Below, one piece after another: positions 43,701 to 52,018 of a stretch of DNA of 64,000 nt. The number at the start of each line of letters is the position of its first letter. Positions within the stretch are counted from its first letter, which is position 1. The notes beneath the pieces were generated by a model that saw nothing but the letters and a program-made list of their open reading frames with translations, was not told the DNA's origin and did no database searches. Origin of the DNA: Cellulomonadaceae bacterium (GTDB lineage: Bacteria; Actinomycetota; Actinomycetes; Actinomycetales; Cellulomonadaceae). The translations under genes and the position numbers were made by a program. Where the stretch lies: positions 1-64,000 of the forward strand of contig JAIRQO010000009.1 of the NCBI GenBank assembly GCA_031256435.1. Direction: 5' to 3'.

Positions 43701-44709
43701 GCGACAGCAGGACTTTGAGGCGCGGTACGTGAACGACGGGTACGTTATAGGCGGCACGTCCTGGGGCATCGCCTCCCTCACCGAACACCTCGACCTCCTG
43801 GTAGTGGACGAGGCCGGTCAGTATTCACTCGCTCCCACCGCTGCCGTTTCTGGCAAAGCCGAACGCCTGCTCCTCCTGGGTGATCCCCAACAGTTGCCGC
43901 AGGTGGCCACCGCCAAGCATCCGGAGAATGTGGACGTTTCCGCGCTGGAATGGATCATTGACGGGCACGCTGTGCTCCCGGCTGAGCGCGGCGTGTTCCT
44001 GGGCACCACCTGGAGGATGCACCCGGACCTGTGCCGGAAAGTCTCTGACCTCTCCTATGACGGCCAACTGATGGCCGAAGCCAGTACGGCAGCGCGGAGC
44101 CTGGCTTCGAGCGGGCGGGCTCCCCAGGCGCAGGCTACCCAGACGCGGACTTCCCCAGTGCAGGCTCCCCAGACGCACACATCACCAGCGCAGACCTGTG
44201 ACACTCGCCCCGGCGTGATCCCCGTCCCCGTCACTCACACCGGCAACAGCACCTTCTCCCCGCAGGAGGTGACCGTTGTAGTCGAACTGGTGACACTCCT
44301 CCTTGACGGAACAAGTACATGGCGTGACCCATCGTCGCAGAACCCAACAGACACAGCAGGCCGTCCGCTCACGCCGCAGGACGTGCTGGTAGTAGCGCCG
44401 TATAACGCGCAGGTGAACGCCATCCGCGATGCGCTCGTTGAGGCCGGTCAGCCGAATGTGGCCGTGGGCACGGTGGACAAGTTCCAGGGCCAGGAAGCGC
44501 CGATTGTCATCGTGTCACTCGCCGCGTCCTCGTCCGAGGACGCACCGCGCGGCTTGGAGTTCCTGCTGAACCGGAACCGCCTCAACGTGGCCATTAGCCG
44601 GGCGCAATGGTGCGCGTACGTGGTTCACAGCCCGGCGCTCCTGGACTCCCTGCCCACCTCACCGGAGCGGCTCCAGGAACTCGGCGCGTTCTGCGGACTG
44701 GTGACCTAG
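40777..44709 (+). CDS. TM0106-type RecB nuclease fused to superfamily-1 helicase
   Basis: A 1,310-residue DNA-processing protein. The N-terminal part (to about 300) is a RecB-like nuclease of the TM0106 type, with VMDAKLAR and the cluster CGKCEVC of an Fe-S or zinc site. A second nuclease-like domain follows (FFDFEGDPLW to about 620, RNase H-like). Then two poorly conserved linkers, and a superfamily-1 helicase: GPPGTGKTFTGS (about 896-907), LVVDEAGQYSL, LLGDPQQLPQV, VDKFQGQEAPIVIVSL, NRNRLNVAISRAQ. ATG 40777 follows GAGGGGG. A Gln/Thr/Pro-rich repeat interrupts the helicase near 1110-1145. A role in replication or repair is likely. Confidence 0.9.
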   Translation: MYMLDDAVILSPSDVTRASGCEYAFLRGLDATLGWAAPPPNTDDEMLARAAAEGDKYEAEVTAAMEADYGTGSTGVVKAPGLRGQSLPQRRAAADATLDLLLSNQPAVVTQGYVFDGTLGGFADFLIREDSAEGAITWKVMDAKLARSAKVTALLQIAAYADLLTQAGVPVSPGAGLILGNGTTETFPLADLIPVYRHRRAHLEQMIATHRTGGHPVAWGDFEYIACGKCEVCKPEIERTRDPLLVAGITRKQRDALHAASITTMDALAALPVGTRIAGIGAPALAKITQQAALRVEQEALDSAHAAALNAAALDAASLNSASLNASANTNTTTDNAAEPARPLVPPVVVDLDEIARLPRPDAGDIFFDFEGDPLWTDGNRREQGLEYLFGVLELPATTHYTLTKWDDSDAGFIAFWAHDRTQERQALMDFLAYVRERRAQHPAMHIYHYAPYEKTALLRLAARHGVGEDEVDALLNAGVLVDLYATVRRSIRVGTTSYSIKYLEPYYMPGHRTGEVTNAGASIEEYARACELEGIEREHALKELANYNKYDVVSTLGLRDWLLGLAAERGAGPSAGQVGGSPLSGGQIGTGQVSGISDDDGVGASLDPRVDAGSDNAAPSPAAQAASDHRENRDALAEQMWRLAGEDPAHRSEPQLIAAQLASILQFWDREGKGFWQEHFDRMANDPDDWGFRRDTMLVDEAEIVTEWEPQVTRTGRASTQQQRVLRLVGTIEPGSALSVGKEVWGLHREPIPEVGRPRERYGRSWTENYTIEAIGEDATDGQHRDALTVKQTMTGKENTETGHYAEVPFALVPAKLRISSQPLEAAVMEVAEEFARSFPSIPHAALFDILQRTHPRHRRGDRTDPGSLTCPIPSAAAIAASVLDLDRSYVAVQGPPGTGKTFTGSWVISTLVAEYGWKVGVVSQGHDAVENLLDGVAKRGLVPRERIGKKQKTGDPRDPEELPWTTFGKRQGTRQQDFEARYVNDGYVIGGTSWGIASLTEHLDLLVVDEAGQYSLAPTAAVSGKAERLLLLGDPQQLPQVATAKHPENVDVSALEWIIDGHAVLPAERGVFLGTTWRMHPDLCRKVSDLSYDGQLMAEASTAARSLASSGRAPQAQATQTRTSPVQAPQTHTSPAQTCDTRPGVIPVPVTHTGNSTFSPQEVTVVVELVTLLLDGTSTWRDPSSQNPTDTAGRPLTPQDVLVVAPYNAQVNAIRDALVEAGQPNVAVGTVDKFQGQEAPIVIVSLAASSSEDAPRGLEFLLNRNRLNVAISRAQWCAYVVHSPALLDSLPTSPERLQELGAFCGLVT

Positions 44710-44767
44710 GGCCGTAGGTGCGGCTCACCGCAGCGCGTCCCCGGTTAGATGATCCAAACGAGAAAAC

Positions 44768-45904
44768 CTAGTGCTGCCACTGGTACGGAGACCGCTGTAG
44801 CACCACCTGTTCGCCACGAATGTTCACGGTGAGGCGATCCCCGGTGACCTCAAAGGTGAGCGGTTCAACGCCCACGCGCGCCACCAGGGTCCCGTTGATG
44901 CCGGTCATGGTGGCCACGTTCCCGTGGGGAGTCCACCTGAACTCCCACCAATCATCCAGGACCCACAGGGCATCATCATCCCACCGCATCACCCCGGTGC
45001 GATCCGTGCGTATATCTATAGTGAGGTGCCTCCACGCCGGGTTTTGGTCCGTGGCCTCCCACAATCCCACCAGCGGGTGAACCACCCAGGCCTCCTGGCC
45101 CGGCGTGGGCACGCACGCCACGGGCGAACAGGGTCCCCCCGTACCCGCATTCTCCCGAGCAGCACTTTCCAATTCCTTCACGGTGGCAGTCAACCCTCGG
45201 GACTTCTCCCGCAGGTCATCGCGCTCCGTGGTCACCCGGGACGCATTGGCCGCGTACGCATCGCGCTCGCGCTGGGCCCGCGCAGTGAGGGAGGTCTGGT
45301 CATTCAGCGCTTCTTGCAGGCGGTGGATTTCCTCGCGATACCGGTCCGTCATCACGGCAGCGTTCTGCGAGCGGTAAGGCGTCTCGGGAGCCTGGTGCGA
45401 GGCGATACCCCAGGTGACCAGGACCGTCAGTGCGACGATGCCCGCCGCAGCGGCGGCCAGGATGCCCCCGCGGACCCGGCGGACATGAGGACGCTGTTCG
45501 CCCGGCGCGGCGCTCCCACCGTCAGCACCCAGCAGTGACTCAACAAACGGAGGTTCGGCGCGTGAAATCTCAATCAGACGCCGTGCGTCCTTTTCCCGAG
45601 TGCTCAGGGTCTCTCCAAACACTCCCACGCGCCACAGTGCGGCCTCCTGAAGTTCCAGGTGCTCCCCGGCGAATTCCCCGTCATCCATGCGCACGGTGAA
45701 CCACCGTGCGTCGTCGGGGGAAATACGCACTACCACCCCGCGGCCAACGTACCCCCCAACAATCACATCAACGGATTCATCCAGCTGCGGCGGCGAGATG
45801 CCGGACGCGCGGCGCATGCCGATTTCTGGTGAGAGCCGTGCCTCCCAGGATTGGCGGCGCACGGCGTTTCGTGCCGCAAAGCGGCGTAAATTCCATGAAG
45901 TCAT
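44768..45904 (-). CDS. Hypothetical membrane-anchored coiled-coil protein
   Basis: A 378-residue protein I cannot assign. The N-terminal cytoplasmic part (1-120) has a beta-rich look (DVIVGGYVGRGVVVRISPDDARWFTVRMDD). One membrane segment lies at about 147-168. A coiled coil follows (about 185-250, YREEIHRLQEALNDQTSLTARAQRERD), then a C-terminal domain (about 280-378) rich in Trp and beta strands, with two Cys near its start. The ATG at 45904 follows AAAGGAG. Divergent from the SGNH hydrolase. It could be a surface or envelope-stress protein. Confidence 0.7.
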   Translation of the reverse strand: MTSWNLRRFAARNAVRRQSWEARLSPEIGMRRASGISPPQLDESVDVIVGGYVGRGVVVRISPDDARWFTVRMDDGEFAGEHLELQEAALWRVGVFGETLSTREKDARRLIEISRAEPPFVESLLGADGGSAAPGEQRPHVRRVRGGILAAAAAGIVALTVLVTWGIASHQAPETPYRSQNAAVMTDRYREEIHRLQEALNDQTSLTARAQRERDAYAANASRVTTERDDLREKSRGLTATVKELESAARENAGTGGPCSPVACVPTPGQEAWVVHPLVGLWEATDQNPAWRHLTIDIRTDRTGVMRWDDDALWVLDDWWEFRWTPHGNVATMTGINGTLVARVGVEPLTFEVTGDRLTVNIRGEQVVLQRSPYQWQH

Positions 45905-46028
45905 GGTGCTCCTTTCGGCGGCCTCCCTCCGGGAGAGCCCTGCGGGGCCCAGTATACGGCAGGGGTGTGACACGAACTCACACCCCGGCTTGCGGGCCCA
46001 TCCGCCGGGTCTGAGGCAGAATCAGGGG

Positions 46029-46931
46029 GTGAACTCTGATGCTTCTGCTGCGATCACCCCAGCTCCACTCCCCCGCTGGACGCGCTACATTGCCCTGGGT
46101 GACTCCGTGACCGAGGGTCTGTGGGACCCGTACCCGCAGGCGGAGGTGGCCGGTGCGGCGCAGGAGGACGGCGAAGCCGCTGCGGCGTCGTCGAAATACA
46201 TCAGGCAGCGCGGCTGGGCCGATCGGCTTGCTACAGCCCTTTCTGCTCGACGAATCTCCTGCGGAGAACCTGCGCTGGAATACGCGAATCTTGCGGTGCG
46301 CGGGCGCAAACTCCCGCAGATTGTTGCTGAACAAGTGCCGGCGGCGTTAACGAGTGCGCCGGACCTGGTGTCCATTCTGGGTGGCGGCAATGACATTTTG
46401 CGGCCCGGCGTGGACGTAGAGGACATAGCAGGGTTGCTGGAGGAGGCGGTGGTACAGGTCCGTGCCACAGGGGCGGACGTGCTGCTGGGAACCGGGTTCA
46501 AGTCAGGCCGGGCCTTGCGGTGGACGCGCTCCGCCACCGGGCAGTTCAACGCTGAGGTGTGGGGAATAGCGCAGCGGCACGGCTGCCATGTGCTCGATTT
46601 GTGGGGGATGACAAGCCTCTTTGATTTGCGTTTGTGGGCCGATGACCGAATCCACCCCACGCCTGACGGGCACGAGCGCATCAAGGATGCCGCCCTGGTG
46701 GCGCTGGGACTTGCGCCGGACAATCCCGCCTATGACGTGCCACTGGGCCCGGATGAGGATGCACGGTGGGACCGGATCAAGGGCGATGCTTCCTGGGCAC
46801 GGAGCCACGGGCTGCCATGGATTGGCAGGCGGATGGCCGGGAAATCATCCGGGGACCGCATCCGCCCCAAGTGGGCCACGCCCGTGGTGTGGGAGCCGGG
46901 GTTGGGGGAACCAGACACGCCGCCGGTGTGA
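46029..46931 (+). CDS. SGNH/GDSL-type hydrolase
   Basis: A 300-residue esterase/lipase-type hydrolase. Block I is IALGDSVTEGLWDPYP with the nucleophile Ser in GDS, block III is GGGNDILRP, and block V is DRIHPTPDGHERI with the catalytic Asp and His. There is no signal peptide, so it is probably cytoplasmic; the SGNH group includes acyl-ester and carbohydrate esterases. GTG 46029 follows AGGGGG. The last 45 residues form a Trp/Pro-rich basic tail. Confidence 0.88.
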   Translation: MNSDASAAITPAPLPRWTRYIALGDSVTEGLWDPYPQAEVAGAAQEDGEAAAASSKYIRQRGWADRLATALSARRISCGEPALEYANLAVRGRKLPQIVAEQVPAALTSAPDLVSILGGGNDILRPGVDVEDIAGLLEEAVVQVRATGADVLLGTGFKSGRALRWTRSATGQFNAEVWGIAQRHGCHVLDLWGMTSLFDLRLWADDRIHPTPDGHERIKDAALVALGLAPDNPAYDVPLGPDEDARWDRIKGDASWARSHGLPWIGRRMAGKSSGDRIRPKWATPVVWEPGLGEPDTPPV

Positions 46932-47016
46932 AGCGGCTGCGTGTGAAGCGCCTGCGTTGACCGGACGTGTGAGCCACGCGTGTGAATCGGCTGCGTGAGC
47001 CTACTGTGTGAGCCGC
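46924..47016. repeat. Degenerate short tandem repeats in gap 46932-47263
   Basis: Units of 11-15 bases starting GTGTGA(A)GC.GC(C/G)TGC, beginning inside the SGNH gene's stop region. Lengths are 15, 15, 11, 13, 15, 11 and 14, so the array is decayed. The rest of this 332-bp gap (47017-47182) shows no gene and precedes the folded leader of the NlpC/P60 gene. Confidence 0.55.
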
Positions 47017-47182
47017 GCCACACAATATCGTCGAGCACCACCTGTGCCGATACGCAGGATCACTAGCCCGGACTACTCACCCTGCGGTGCTCGCGGCATC
47101 GTGGGGACTACTCAGGCTGCCAAAGAAACCCTGGGGCGAGCGGAACAGTACCTAATTCTGGCGTAATTCGCATGAGCGCCGG

Positions 47183-47263
47183 GGGGATCAGGTGAAACCT
47201 TGTGTTCAGCGCCAAACCGGCACTGAATCTGAACACCGAACCTGACCACAAGGACTGATCCCC
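47183..47263 (+). promoter_or_regulatory. Folded 5' leader of the NlpC/P60 gene
   Basis: GGGGATCAG (47183-47191) is the exact reverse complement of CTGATCCCC (47255-47263), which ends at the ATG. Nested inside, CCTTGTG (47198-47204) pairs with CACAAGG (47247-47253), and TTCAG with CTGAA (47205-47209 with 47223-47227). The alternative GTGTTCAG/CTGAACAC pair (47202-47209, 47229-47236) competes with the second helix. The ribosome site AAGGA lies within the closing stems, so the fold would hide it. Confidence 0.65.
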
Positions 47264-48097
47264 ATGAACCGCATCACCACCGCTCTCCACCGAGGGCTCA
47301 TTGCCGCCGTGGCTGCAGCCTGCGTAGGTGCTGCTGGACTCGCCGCCGCTCCTTCTGCCTCCGCGCAAACCGTGGACTCCTCCGTGACTGCCCCTGTGGT
47401 GACTACTCAGGCTGTGCCTGCTCAGGCTCTGGCTGCCAAGGTTGCGGCCAAGGCCAAGAAGGCCAAGAAACACACGTTCAAGGTGGGTCAGGTGTACTTG
47501 ACCCTGAAATCCCACACCTTGACGGCCAACGTAGTGAAGGTTTCACCTAAGCCGAGCAAGATCACGTATCAGTGGTACCGCAACGGCAAGAAGATCTCGG
47601 GTGCCAAGCACAGTACCTACACGCTGCGCTCTGCCGATTCCGGCAAGGTGGTGTCCGTGGTAGCGAGCGTGTCCCGCTCCGGATACGTCACTAAGAAGCT
47701 GAACTCCCACACCACTGCCAACTGGAAGAAGCGCGATGTCAAGGGCCTGAGCGCTGCCAAGAAGCGCGCCGAGGTGGTAGAGGTTGCTCGTGGATTGACC
47801 GGCGTTCCCTACGTGCGTGGTGGAAGTAGCCCGCGTGGACTGGACTGTTCCGGCTTGACCCAAATGGCCCTGTCCGCCGTGGGCAAGAACGTGTCCACCA
47901 CCTCCAGCGGACAGCGTCACAACGGACACGTGGTGTCCCGCGCCAAGGCCCAGGCTGGTGACATTGTGTGGACGCCCGGCCACGTAGCCATCTATGCCGG
48001 TCACAACACGATCATTGAAGCCTCACAATCCGCCCACCGCGTGGTGGAACAGAAAATGTGGCAACGGAACCCCGTGTTCATCCGCGTGATTGGCTAG
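47264..48097 (+). CDS. Secreted NlpC/P60 peptidoglycan hydrolase
   Basis: A 277-residue cell-wall endopeptidase. A Sec signal peptide (MNRITTALHR, then an Ala-rich core) is probably cut after ASA at residue 34. Residues about 65-145 form an Ig-like domain (ITYQWYRNGKKISGAKHSTYTL) of the kind seen in actinobacterial surface proteins. The C-terminal NlpC/P60 domain has the catalytic Cys195 in LDCSGL, His240 in PGHVAIY and the polar third residue further on (NTIIEAS). It would cleave peptide stems of peptidoglycan outside the cell. The folded leader upstream suggests translational control. The 3' end overlaps that of ThpR by four bases. Confidence 0.92.
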   Translation: MNRITTALHRGLIAAVAAACVGAAGLAAAPSASAQTVDSSVTAPVVTTQAVPAQALAAKVAAKAKKAKKHTFKVGQVYLTLKSHTLTANVVKVSPKPSKITYQWYRNGKKISGAKHSTYTLRSADSGKVVSVVASVSRSGYVTKKLNSHTTANWKKRDVKGLSAAKKRAEVVEVARGLTGVPYVRGGSSPRGLDCSGLTQMALSAVGKNVSTTSSGQRHNGHVVSRAKAQAGDIVWTPGHVAIYAGHNTIIEASQSAHRVVEQKMWQRNPVFIRVIG

Positions 48098-48789
48098 TGC
48101 TGGCCCAGCGGAAACCGGGTTAGTTCCTGATGGAGCGGCCCGCCTTCTGGTCCCGCACCGAGTTCGCTGCTGACCACCACCACATCCTGGGCCGTCCAGG
48201 CCGGTCCGCGATACACCGACAACGCCCTGGCCCAGTCCCCAAAGAGCGCTCCAGCATCCGGGCCGTGCCCGCTATGGTTGCGCCTGCGTGCCGCCGCGCG
48301 TCGCGAAGCGCGAGCCAGGGTCACGTGAGGTCTGCTGCCCACTCTATCGTCGAGCGGTAATCCGGCCTCCACCACGGCCCTGGCGGCGCGGTTGACCAGG
48401 GCGGCAAGGTCCGCTCGCCCAGCCTCGGCTACCCCGGCAAACAGGACGGATTCGCGGAAAACCCCACAACCGGCCAACTCCAGGGTGAGCGGCTGAGCGC
48501 CTTCGATGGCGGTCTCTAGGCAGTCCAGGAACTCGGGCACCGCGCCGTCCGTTACGTCTCCCAGGAAGGCGAGAGTGAGGTGGCGCTGCTCGCGCGGAGT
48601 CCACCTGACGGCGCCACCGGAGTCTGCCAGATACCCGCCGCCCACCGAGGCGAGCGCGAGGTCAAGGTGGTCAAGGGCTTCAGCCGAGGGATACACGGCA
48701 GTAAACAATCGCACCGGCCAATTATCTGCCGAGCGCGGTTCCTTTGACAAGGGTTCAGGCCGAAACGATGGCGGGTTCGCAGAATACAT
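48094..48789 (-). CDS. thpR: RNA 2',3'-cyclic phosphodiesterase
   Basis: A 2H-phosphoesterase with the two HxTx motifs HLTLAFLG and RPHVTLAR, correctly spaced. It hydrolyses 2',3'-cyclic phosphates on RNA ends. ATG 48789 gives 231 residues with about 26 extra at the N-terminus; GTG 48711 (VRLFTAVYP) starts where the family usually begins, so the true start may be there. Neither has a clear ribosome site. Confidence 0.9.
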   Translation of the reverse strand: MYSANPPSFRPEPLSKEPRSADNWPVRLFTAVYPSAEALDHLDLALASVGGGYLADSGGAVRWTPREQRHLTLAFLGDVTDGAVPEFLDCLETAIEGAQPLTLELAGCGVFRESVLFAGVAEAGRADLAALVNRAARAVVEAGLPLDDRVGSRPHVTLARASRRAAARRRNHSGHGPDAGALFGDWARALSVYRGPAWTAQDVVVVSSELGAGPEGGPLHQELTRFPLGQH

Positions 48790-48946
48790 CCAGGATGCGC
48801 CAGGTGTTCAACACAGTTGCGCCAATGTGTCCCGCTGGGCAGTCGAAGCATCATAATGCGCCATGAAATTCGCTGGCACTGGGACGCTGGGGTACAACTG
48901 GGGCCGCAGGGAAGCTCCGGATGGAGAGCCGCAGACAGGAGAATAG

Positions 48947-49798
48947 ATGAAGATGATTGACACCCGACGCCGGGAACTACCGGCGCGTTTGGCAGCAATG
49001 CCGACGCTCACAATGGGAAAAGAGTACGAGGGCACGTTTGACGAGTCCGCCTACCTTCAAGTGATTGAGGATAGCAAGACCTACCTCTCGTGTTTCCCCA
49101 CCAACCGCTTATGGCGAGCCAAGCGTGGCACCGTCACCGTCGCGTGGCTATCGGGCATCATCACGCGACTCATGACTGAAACCAACGGCCATGGCGCGCA
49201 ATGGGCCGAAGTCACCGTCAGTGATGCTGACGAGACCATCAACGTCATCATTCCGCCGGAGAACTACGCGGATTGGATCAACAGCATTCAGCCCGGGTGC
49301 CTTGTGTGCCTCAGGGCAGACAAGATCACCTACTCTGAGAATCAAGCATGGGTGGCCAATGGACTCCAGTGCCTTCCCGTGACTGACTGTGCGGCACCTA
49401 CCGAAATTACGGATGCCACCAATACGTCGTTAGCGGAACTCAACCCCGATCAGTTGGTGTTCGCCGTGTGGGAACCGCCCTATGAACACGGCGGCTTCGT
49501 TGACCTGTGGTACACCACGCCTGACGGAATCGCCCGAGTCCAGGTCAATGAGTCAGTAGTCGAAGCTATTTGGCCTGCAATTGAGGATCTACTACACCGC
49601 AGCCATGACCACATGCTCGTGATCTATTGCGGCTCGGGCCTCAACGCCCAATTTGTTGACGACGGCCGTTTGACCTGGGACAGCGTCTCCGGAAAGGTGT
49701 TCGTTAGCCATGTTGGCAAGCGATGGCCCATCATGTCCTGGTATCGCGTGTTGGCAGCCGCAGGTGCTTCATTGACGGCACCTCCCAGAGACAAATAG
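48947..49798 (+). CDS. Hypothetical protein with DnaE-like OB-fold
   Basis: A 283-residue soluble protein. Residues about 62-140 (VTVAWLSGIITRLMTETNG, AEVTVSDADETINVIIPPEN, GCLVCLRADKITY) follow the pattern of the OB-fold nucleic-acid-binding domain at the end of DNA polymerase III alpha. The C-terminal region (about 165-270) is related to the protein at 49877 (VWEPPYEHGGFVDLWYTTPDG... against WGSWSDTGAMGMAGHVWVYYLTDNG). ATG 48947 follows CAGGAG. Whether it binds DNA is an inference. Its leader (GCCGCAGACAGGAGAA) is repeated before the next gene. Confidence 0.7.
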   Translation: MKMIDTRRRELPARLAAMPTLTMGKEYEGTFDESAYLQVIEDSKTYLSCFPTNRLWRAKRGTVTVAWLSGIITRLMTETNGHGAQWAEVTVSDADETINVIIPPENYADWINSIQPGCLVCLRADKITYSENQAWVANGLQCLPVTDCAAPTEITDATNTSLAELNPDQLVFAVWEPPYEHGGFVDLWYTTPDGIARVQVNESVVEAIWPAIEDLLHRSHDHMLVIYCGSGLNAQFVDDGRLTWDSVSGKVFVSHVGKRWPIMSWYRVLAAAGASLTAPPRDK

Positions 49799-49876
49799 TT
49801 GAACTCACCAACTCACCAACCCACCCATCAACCCCGCTAGGCACTCCCGGAGGGAGGCCGCAGACAGGAGAAACAC

Positions 49877-50641
49877 ATGTGGAATGACATTCCTAGGCCA
49901 AAGGCGCCGTGGATTAGTGTCACCGAGGAGGACCTCAACGCGGCGGTAGCCGTGGCTGAGAAGGCTGAGGCCGCAGTGCGCGCGGCCAAGGCAGAGCCTG
50001 TTGACTTTGTGTACAACATCTTTGATCCGCCTGGGACCTTTGCCACAAAACACAAGGCGCGCATGAGCGCGATCCATGACCTCGAGAACGTTGCCACAAA
50101 AGCCCGCTGGGATATTGGCGACATCAAAGATCACCTCAAACAGATGCACGTGCCAACCGAGGTTGAGCCCACGCCCGAAGCCATTGCCGCAGTTCCCGTG
50201 GACAAGGTCATTTGGGGCTCGTGGTCAGACACGGGAGCGATGGGAATGGCCGGCCATGTGTGGGTGTACTACCTCACGGACAACGGCGTTTCCGTCATCC
50301 GTACCCACGTCCGCGTGAACGAGGCGGCGTATGACGCTCTGACCCCCATGCTGTGGGAGAACCCTCGCGTAACCAGGCTTGACCGCTGCTATGGCAACTT
50401 TGCGTTTATCTCCCGCACGTTGGCACTGCTTCCCGATCCCGACCGTGACGTGCTCACCGCCGTGATCAACGGCGTCAATTACCGCTTCGAGGCACCTTAC
50501 GGGGTGAAGATGCTGGCGCCTCGCCTCGAACAGTTCTATAACTCTGGTCCTCCCGCACCGCCAAACGATCCTGTGATGAAAATCATCAACTCAGGGTCGT
50601 ATTACAAAACGTCAAAGATGCTCAAGAGACTTGGGATCTAG
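49877..50641 (+). CDS. Hypothetical protein, paralogue of OB-fold neighbour's C-terminus
   Basis: A 254-residue soluble protein. An Ala/Glu-rich helix (about 15-45) and a helical segment are followed by a domain (about 110-240) related to the C-terminal part of the protein encoded at 48947. No catalytic motif is visible. ATG 49877 has the same leader GCCGCAGACAGGAGAA as the upstream gene, so the two likely came from a tandem duplication. It is followed by the HD gene with a 20-base gap and is probably in one operon with it. Confidence 0.65.
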   Translation: MWNDIPRPKAPWISVTEEDLNAAVAVAEKAEAAVRAAKAEPVDFVYNIFDPPGTFATKHKARMSAIHDLENVATKARWDIGDIKDHLKQMHVPTEVEPTPEAIAAVPVDKVIWGSWSDTGAMGMAGHVWVYYLTDNGVSVIRTHVRVNEAAYDALTPMLWENPRVTRLDRCYGNFAFISRTLALLPDPDRDVLTAVINGVNYRFEAPYGVKMLAPRLEQFYNSGPPAPPNDPVMKIINSGSYYKTSKMLKRLGI

Positions 50642-50660
50642 TAGGAAGGAGAACGAGGCT

Positions 50661-51875
50661 GTGACTGCACACCTGTTGCCATCCTGGCTTGCGCCCCTCG
50701 TCGTCGGCGCCCGGGACGAGGATATCAACCGCCTTGTGGAAGAGTATGCCGAGTACCTCAAGTTGTACGAGGTCTACCGCGCTGACCCCAGTGACGCGCC
50801 CAACGCTTACGCCTGGCTGAACTCCCACCCCGTGTTCTGGACCCGCGCGACCGGGCGCACGCTGCCCGGCGCACCCGGGTGGAAGCCGGAGATGGCGGGC
50901 TCGTGGAGAACCGACTTCCTGATGGAGAAGAACCCGCCCGACATCGTGCGCGAGCACGACGGTGGCGTGGTGGTCTGGTTCGAGGACGTCCACGTCCACG
51001 TCCAGGACGAGTATCTTTCGTCTTCCGGCGATCGACACAATTGGGTCAGCGCAAGGAACGCCTACCTGGACCGCATCCCCGACATCAGGCTGGCAACCTG
51101 GAAGCCCACGTACGAAGAGGCCCTAGTCGAAGTCGCCCGCCTCGTCGACACGTACTACGACTTCGAGGGCAACGACCGTGACGCCGCAAGCCCCGAGTTC
51201 GGGCACTACCCTGAGGCGCTGCAGGCGCTGGTGGCCGCCTCGCACGCCCAGGACGCTGAGATCGCCGCGTGGTACGAGAAGCGCCGGGCCATCACCACGT
51301 TCACCGGCGTGGACTTCCAGCCATTCGCCCCCACTGCCGAGATGTTGCGGATCGAGGACATCGCTCACTCGCTGTCCCTGCAGTGCCGCGCCAACGGGCA
51401 CGTGACCCGGTTCTTCTCGGTGGCCCAGCACTCGATCAACGCTGCCCACGAGGCCGCCGCCCACAACTACTCCGCAAAGGTGAAGCTCGCCTGCCTGCTG
51501 CATGACGCCTCAGGGGCCTACCTGACTGATCTGCCTCGGCCGATCATGAAGCGGTTGGGCGAGTACCAGGAGGCCGAACGGGTGTTGCAGACGCTCATCT
51601 ACGAGCACTATCTGGGCTCGGACTTGGTTCGTGATTTCCGAAAGGTTAGTTTCGACGAAGACGGCCAAGTCGAAGACGTCGACGATGCGATGCTCGCCGC
51701 CGAGTTCGCGGCCCTCATGCACCCGGGCACCATCGTCGACGAGTCATTCGATCCCCTCCTGTCCGAGCCCGATCTGCGCACCAGGCCGCCTGAAGAGGTT
51801 GAGGCCGAGTTCCTCGCGCTCTTCCACTCCCTGGCGGCAGACAATGTCACGCTTGATCCAGATAATCAGACGTGA
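50661..51875 (+). CDS. HD-domain phosphohydrolase (YfbR-like), C-terminus altered
   Basis: A 405-residue protein. The N-terminal 190 residues are unassigned and include WFEDVHVHVQDEY. The C-terminal half is a YfbR-like HD domain (HVTRFFSVAQHSINAA...LACLLHDASGAYLTDLPRPI), as in nucleotidases carried by phages and accessory elements. GTG 50661 follows AAGGAGAA. The last eight codons run into the remnant of a SIMPL gene (51847-51972), so the original end may have been lost. A role in nucleotide pools is an inference from the fold. Confidence 0.75.
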   Translation: MTAHLLPSWLAPLVVGARDEDINRLVEEYAEYLKLYEVYRADPSDAPNAYAWLNSHPVFWTRATGRTLPGAPGWKPEMAGSWRTDFLMEKNPPDIVREHDGGVVVWFEDVHVHVQDEYLSSSGDRHNWVSARNAYLDRIPDIRLATWKPTYEEALVEVARLVDTYYDFEGNDRDAASPEFGHYPEALQALVAASHAQDAEIAAWYEKRRAITTFTGVDFQPFAPTAEMLRIEDIAHSLSLQCRANGHVTRFFSVAQHSINAAHEAAAHNYSAKVKLACLLHDASGAYLTDLPRPIMKRLGEYQEAERVLQTLIYEHYLGSDLVRDFRKVSFDEDGQVEDVDDAMLAAEFAALMHPGTIVDESFDPLLSEPDLRTRPPEEVEAEFLALFHSLAADNVTLDPDNQT

Positions 51876-51972
51876 ACTCAGCGTCGATGCGGCAGGTCAC
51901 AACGACGTCCTCGGGTTGAAACTCCTGATGGTTGTCCGGTTCTGATGATCCGAACTTTGCTGCCATCATCGG
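51847..51972 (-). pseudogene. C-terminal remnant of a SIMPL (DUF541) gene
   Basis: On the minus strand this encodes AAKFGSSEPDNHQEFQPED and then DAEFTSDYLDQA with a stop at 51847. It is almost the same as the end of the intact SIMPL gene at 53839. The DNA match is 51852-51972 against 53850-53970, ungapped, with eight mismatches by my count. The two copies bracket the AbiE genes in direct orientation. Confidence 0.85.
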
Positions 51973-52018
51973 GCGAATCTGCTCAATAGAACCACCGAAA
52001 TCTGCTCAGTTAACGCTG
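51973..52018. repeat. Two 23-bp units (array E)
   Basis: Units at 51973-51995 and 51996-52018, each with CGAA(A)TCTGCTCA(A/G)T. They begin exactly where the SIMPL remnant ends and run nine bases into the AbiEii 3' end. Core and period match array A (8382) and array F (54626). Confidence 0.75.

Noticed and set aside
42343-43788. 481-codon minus-strand frame inside the nuclease-helicase gene
   Set aside because: Antisense to well-conserved helicase motifs; a GC-bias artefact.
47100-47263. ydaO-type cyclic di-AMP riboswitch before the NlpC/P60 gene
   Set aside because: The known conserved strings of that class are not visible; only a generic nested fold can be supported.
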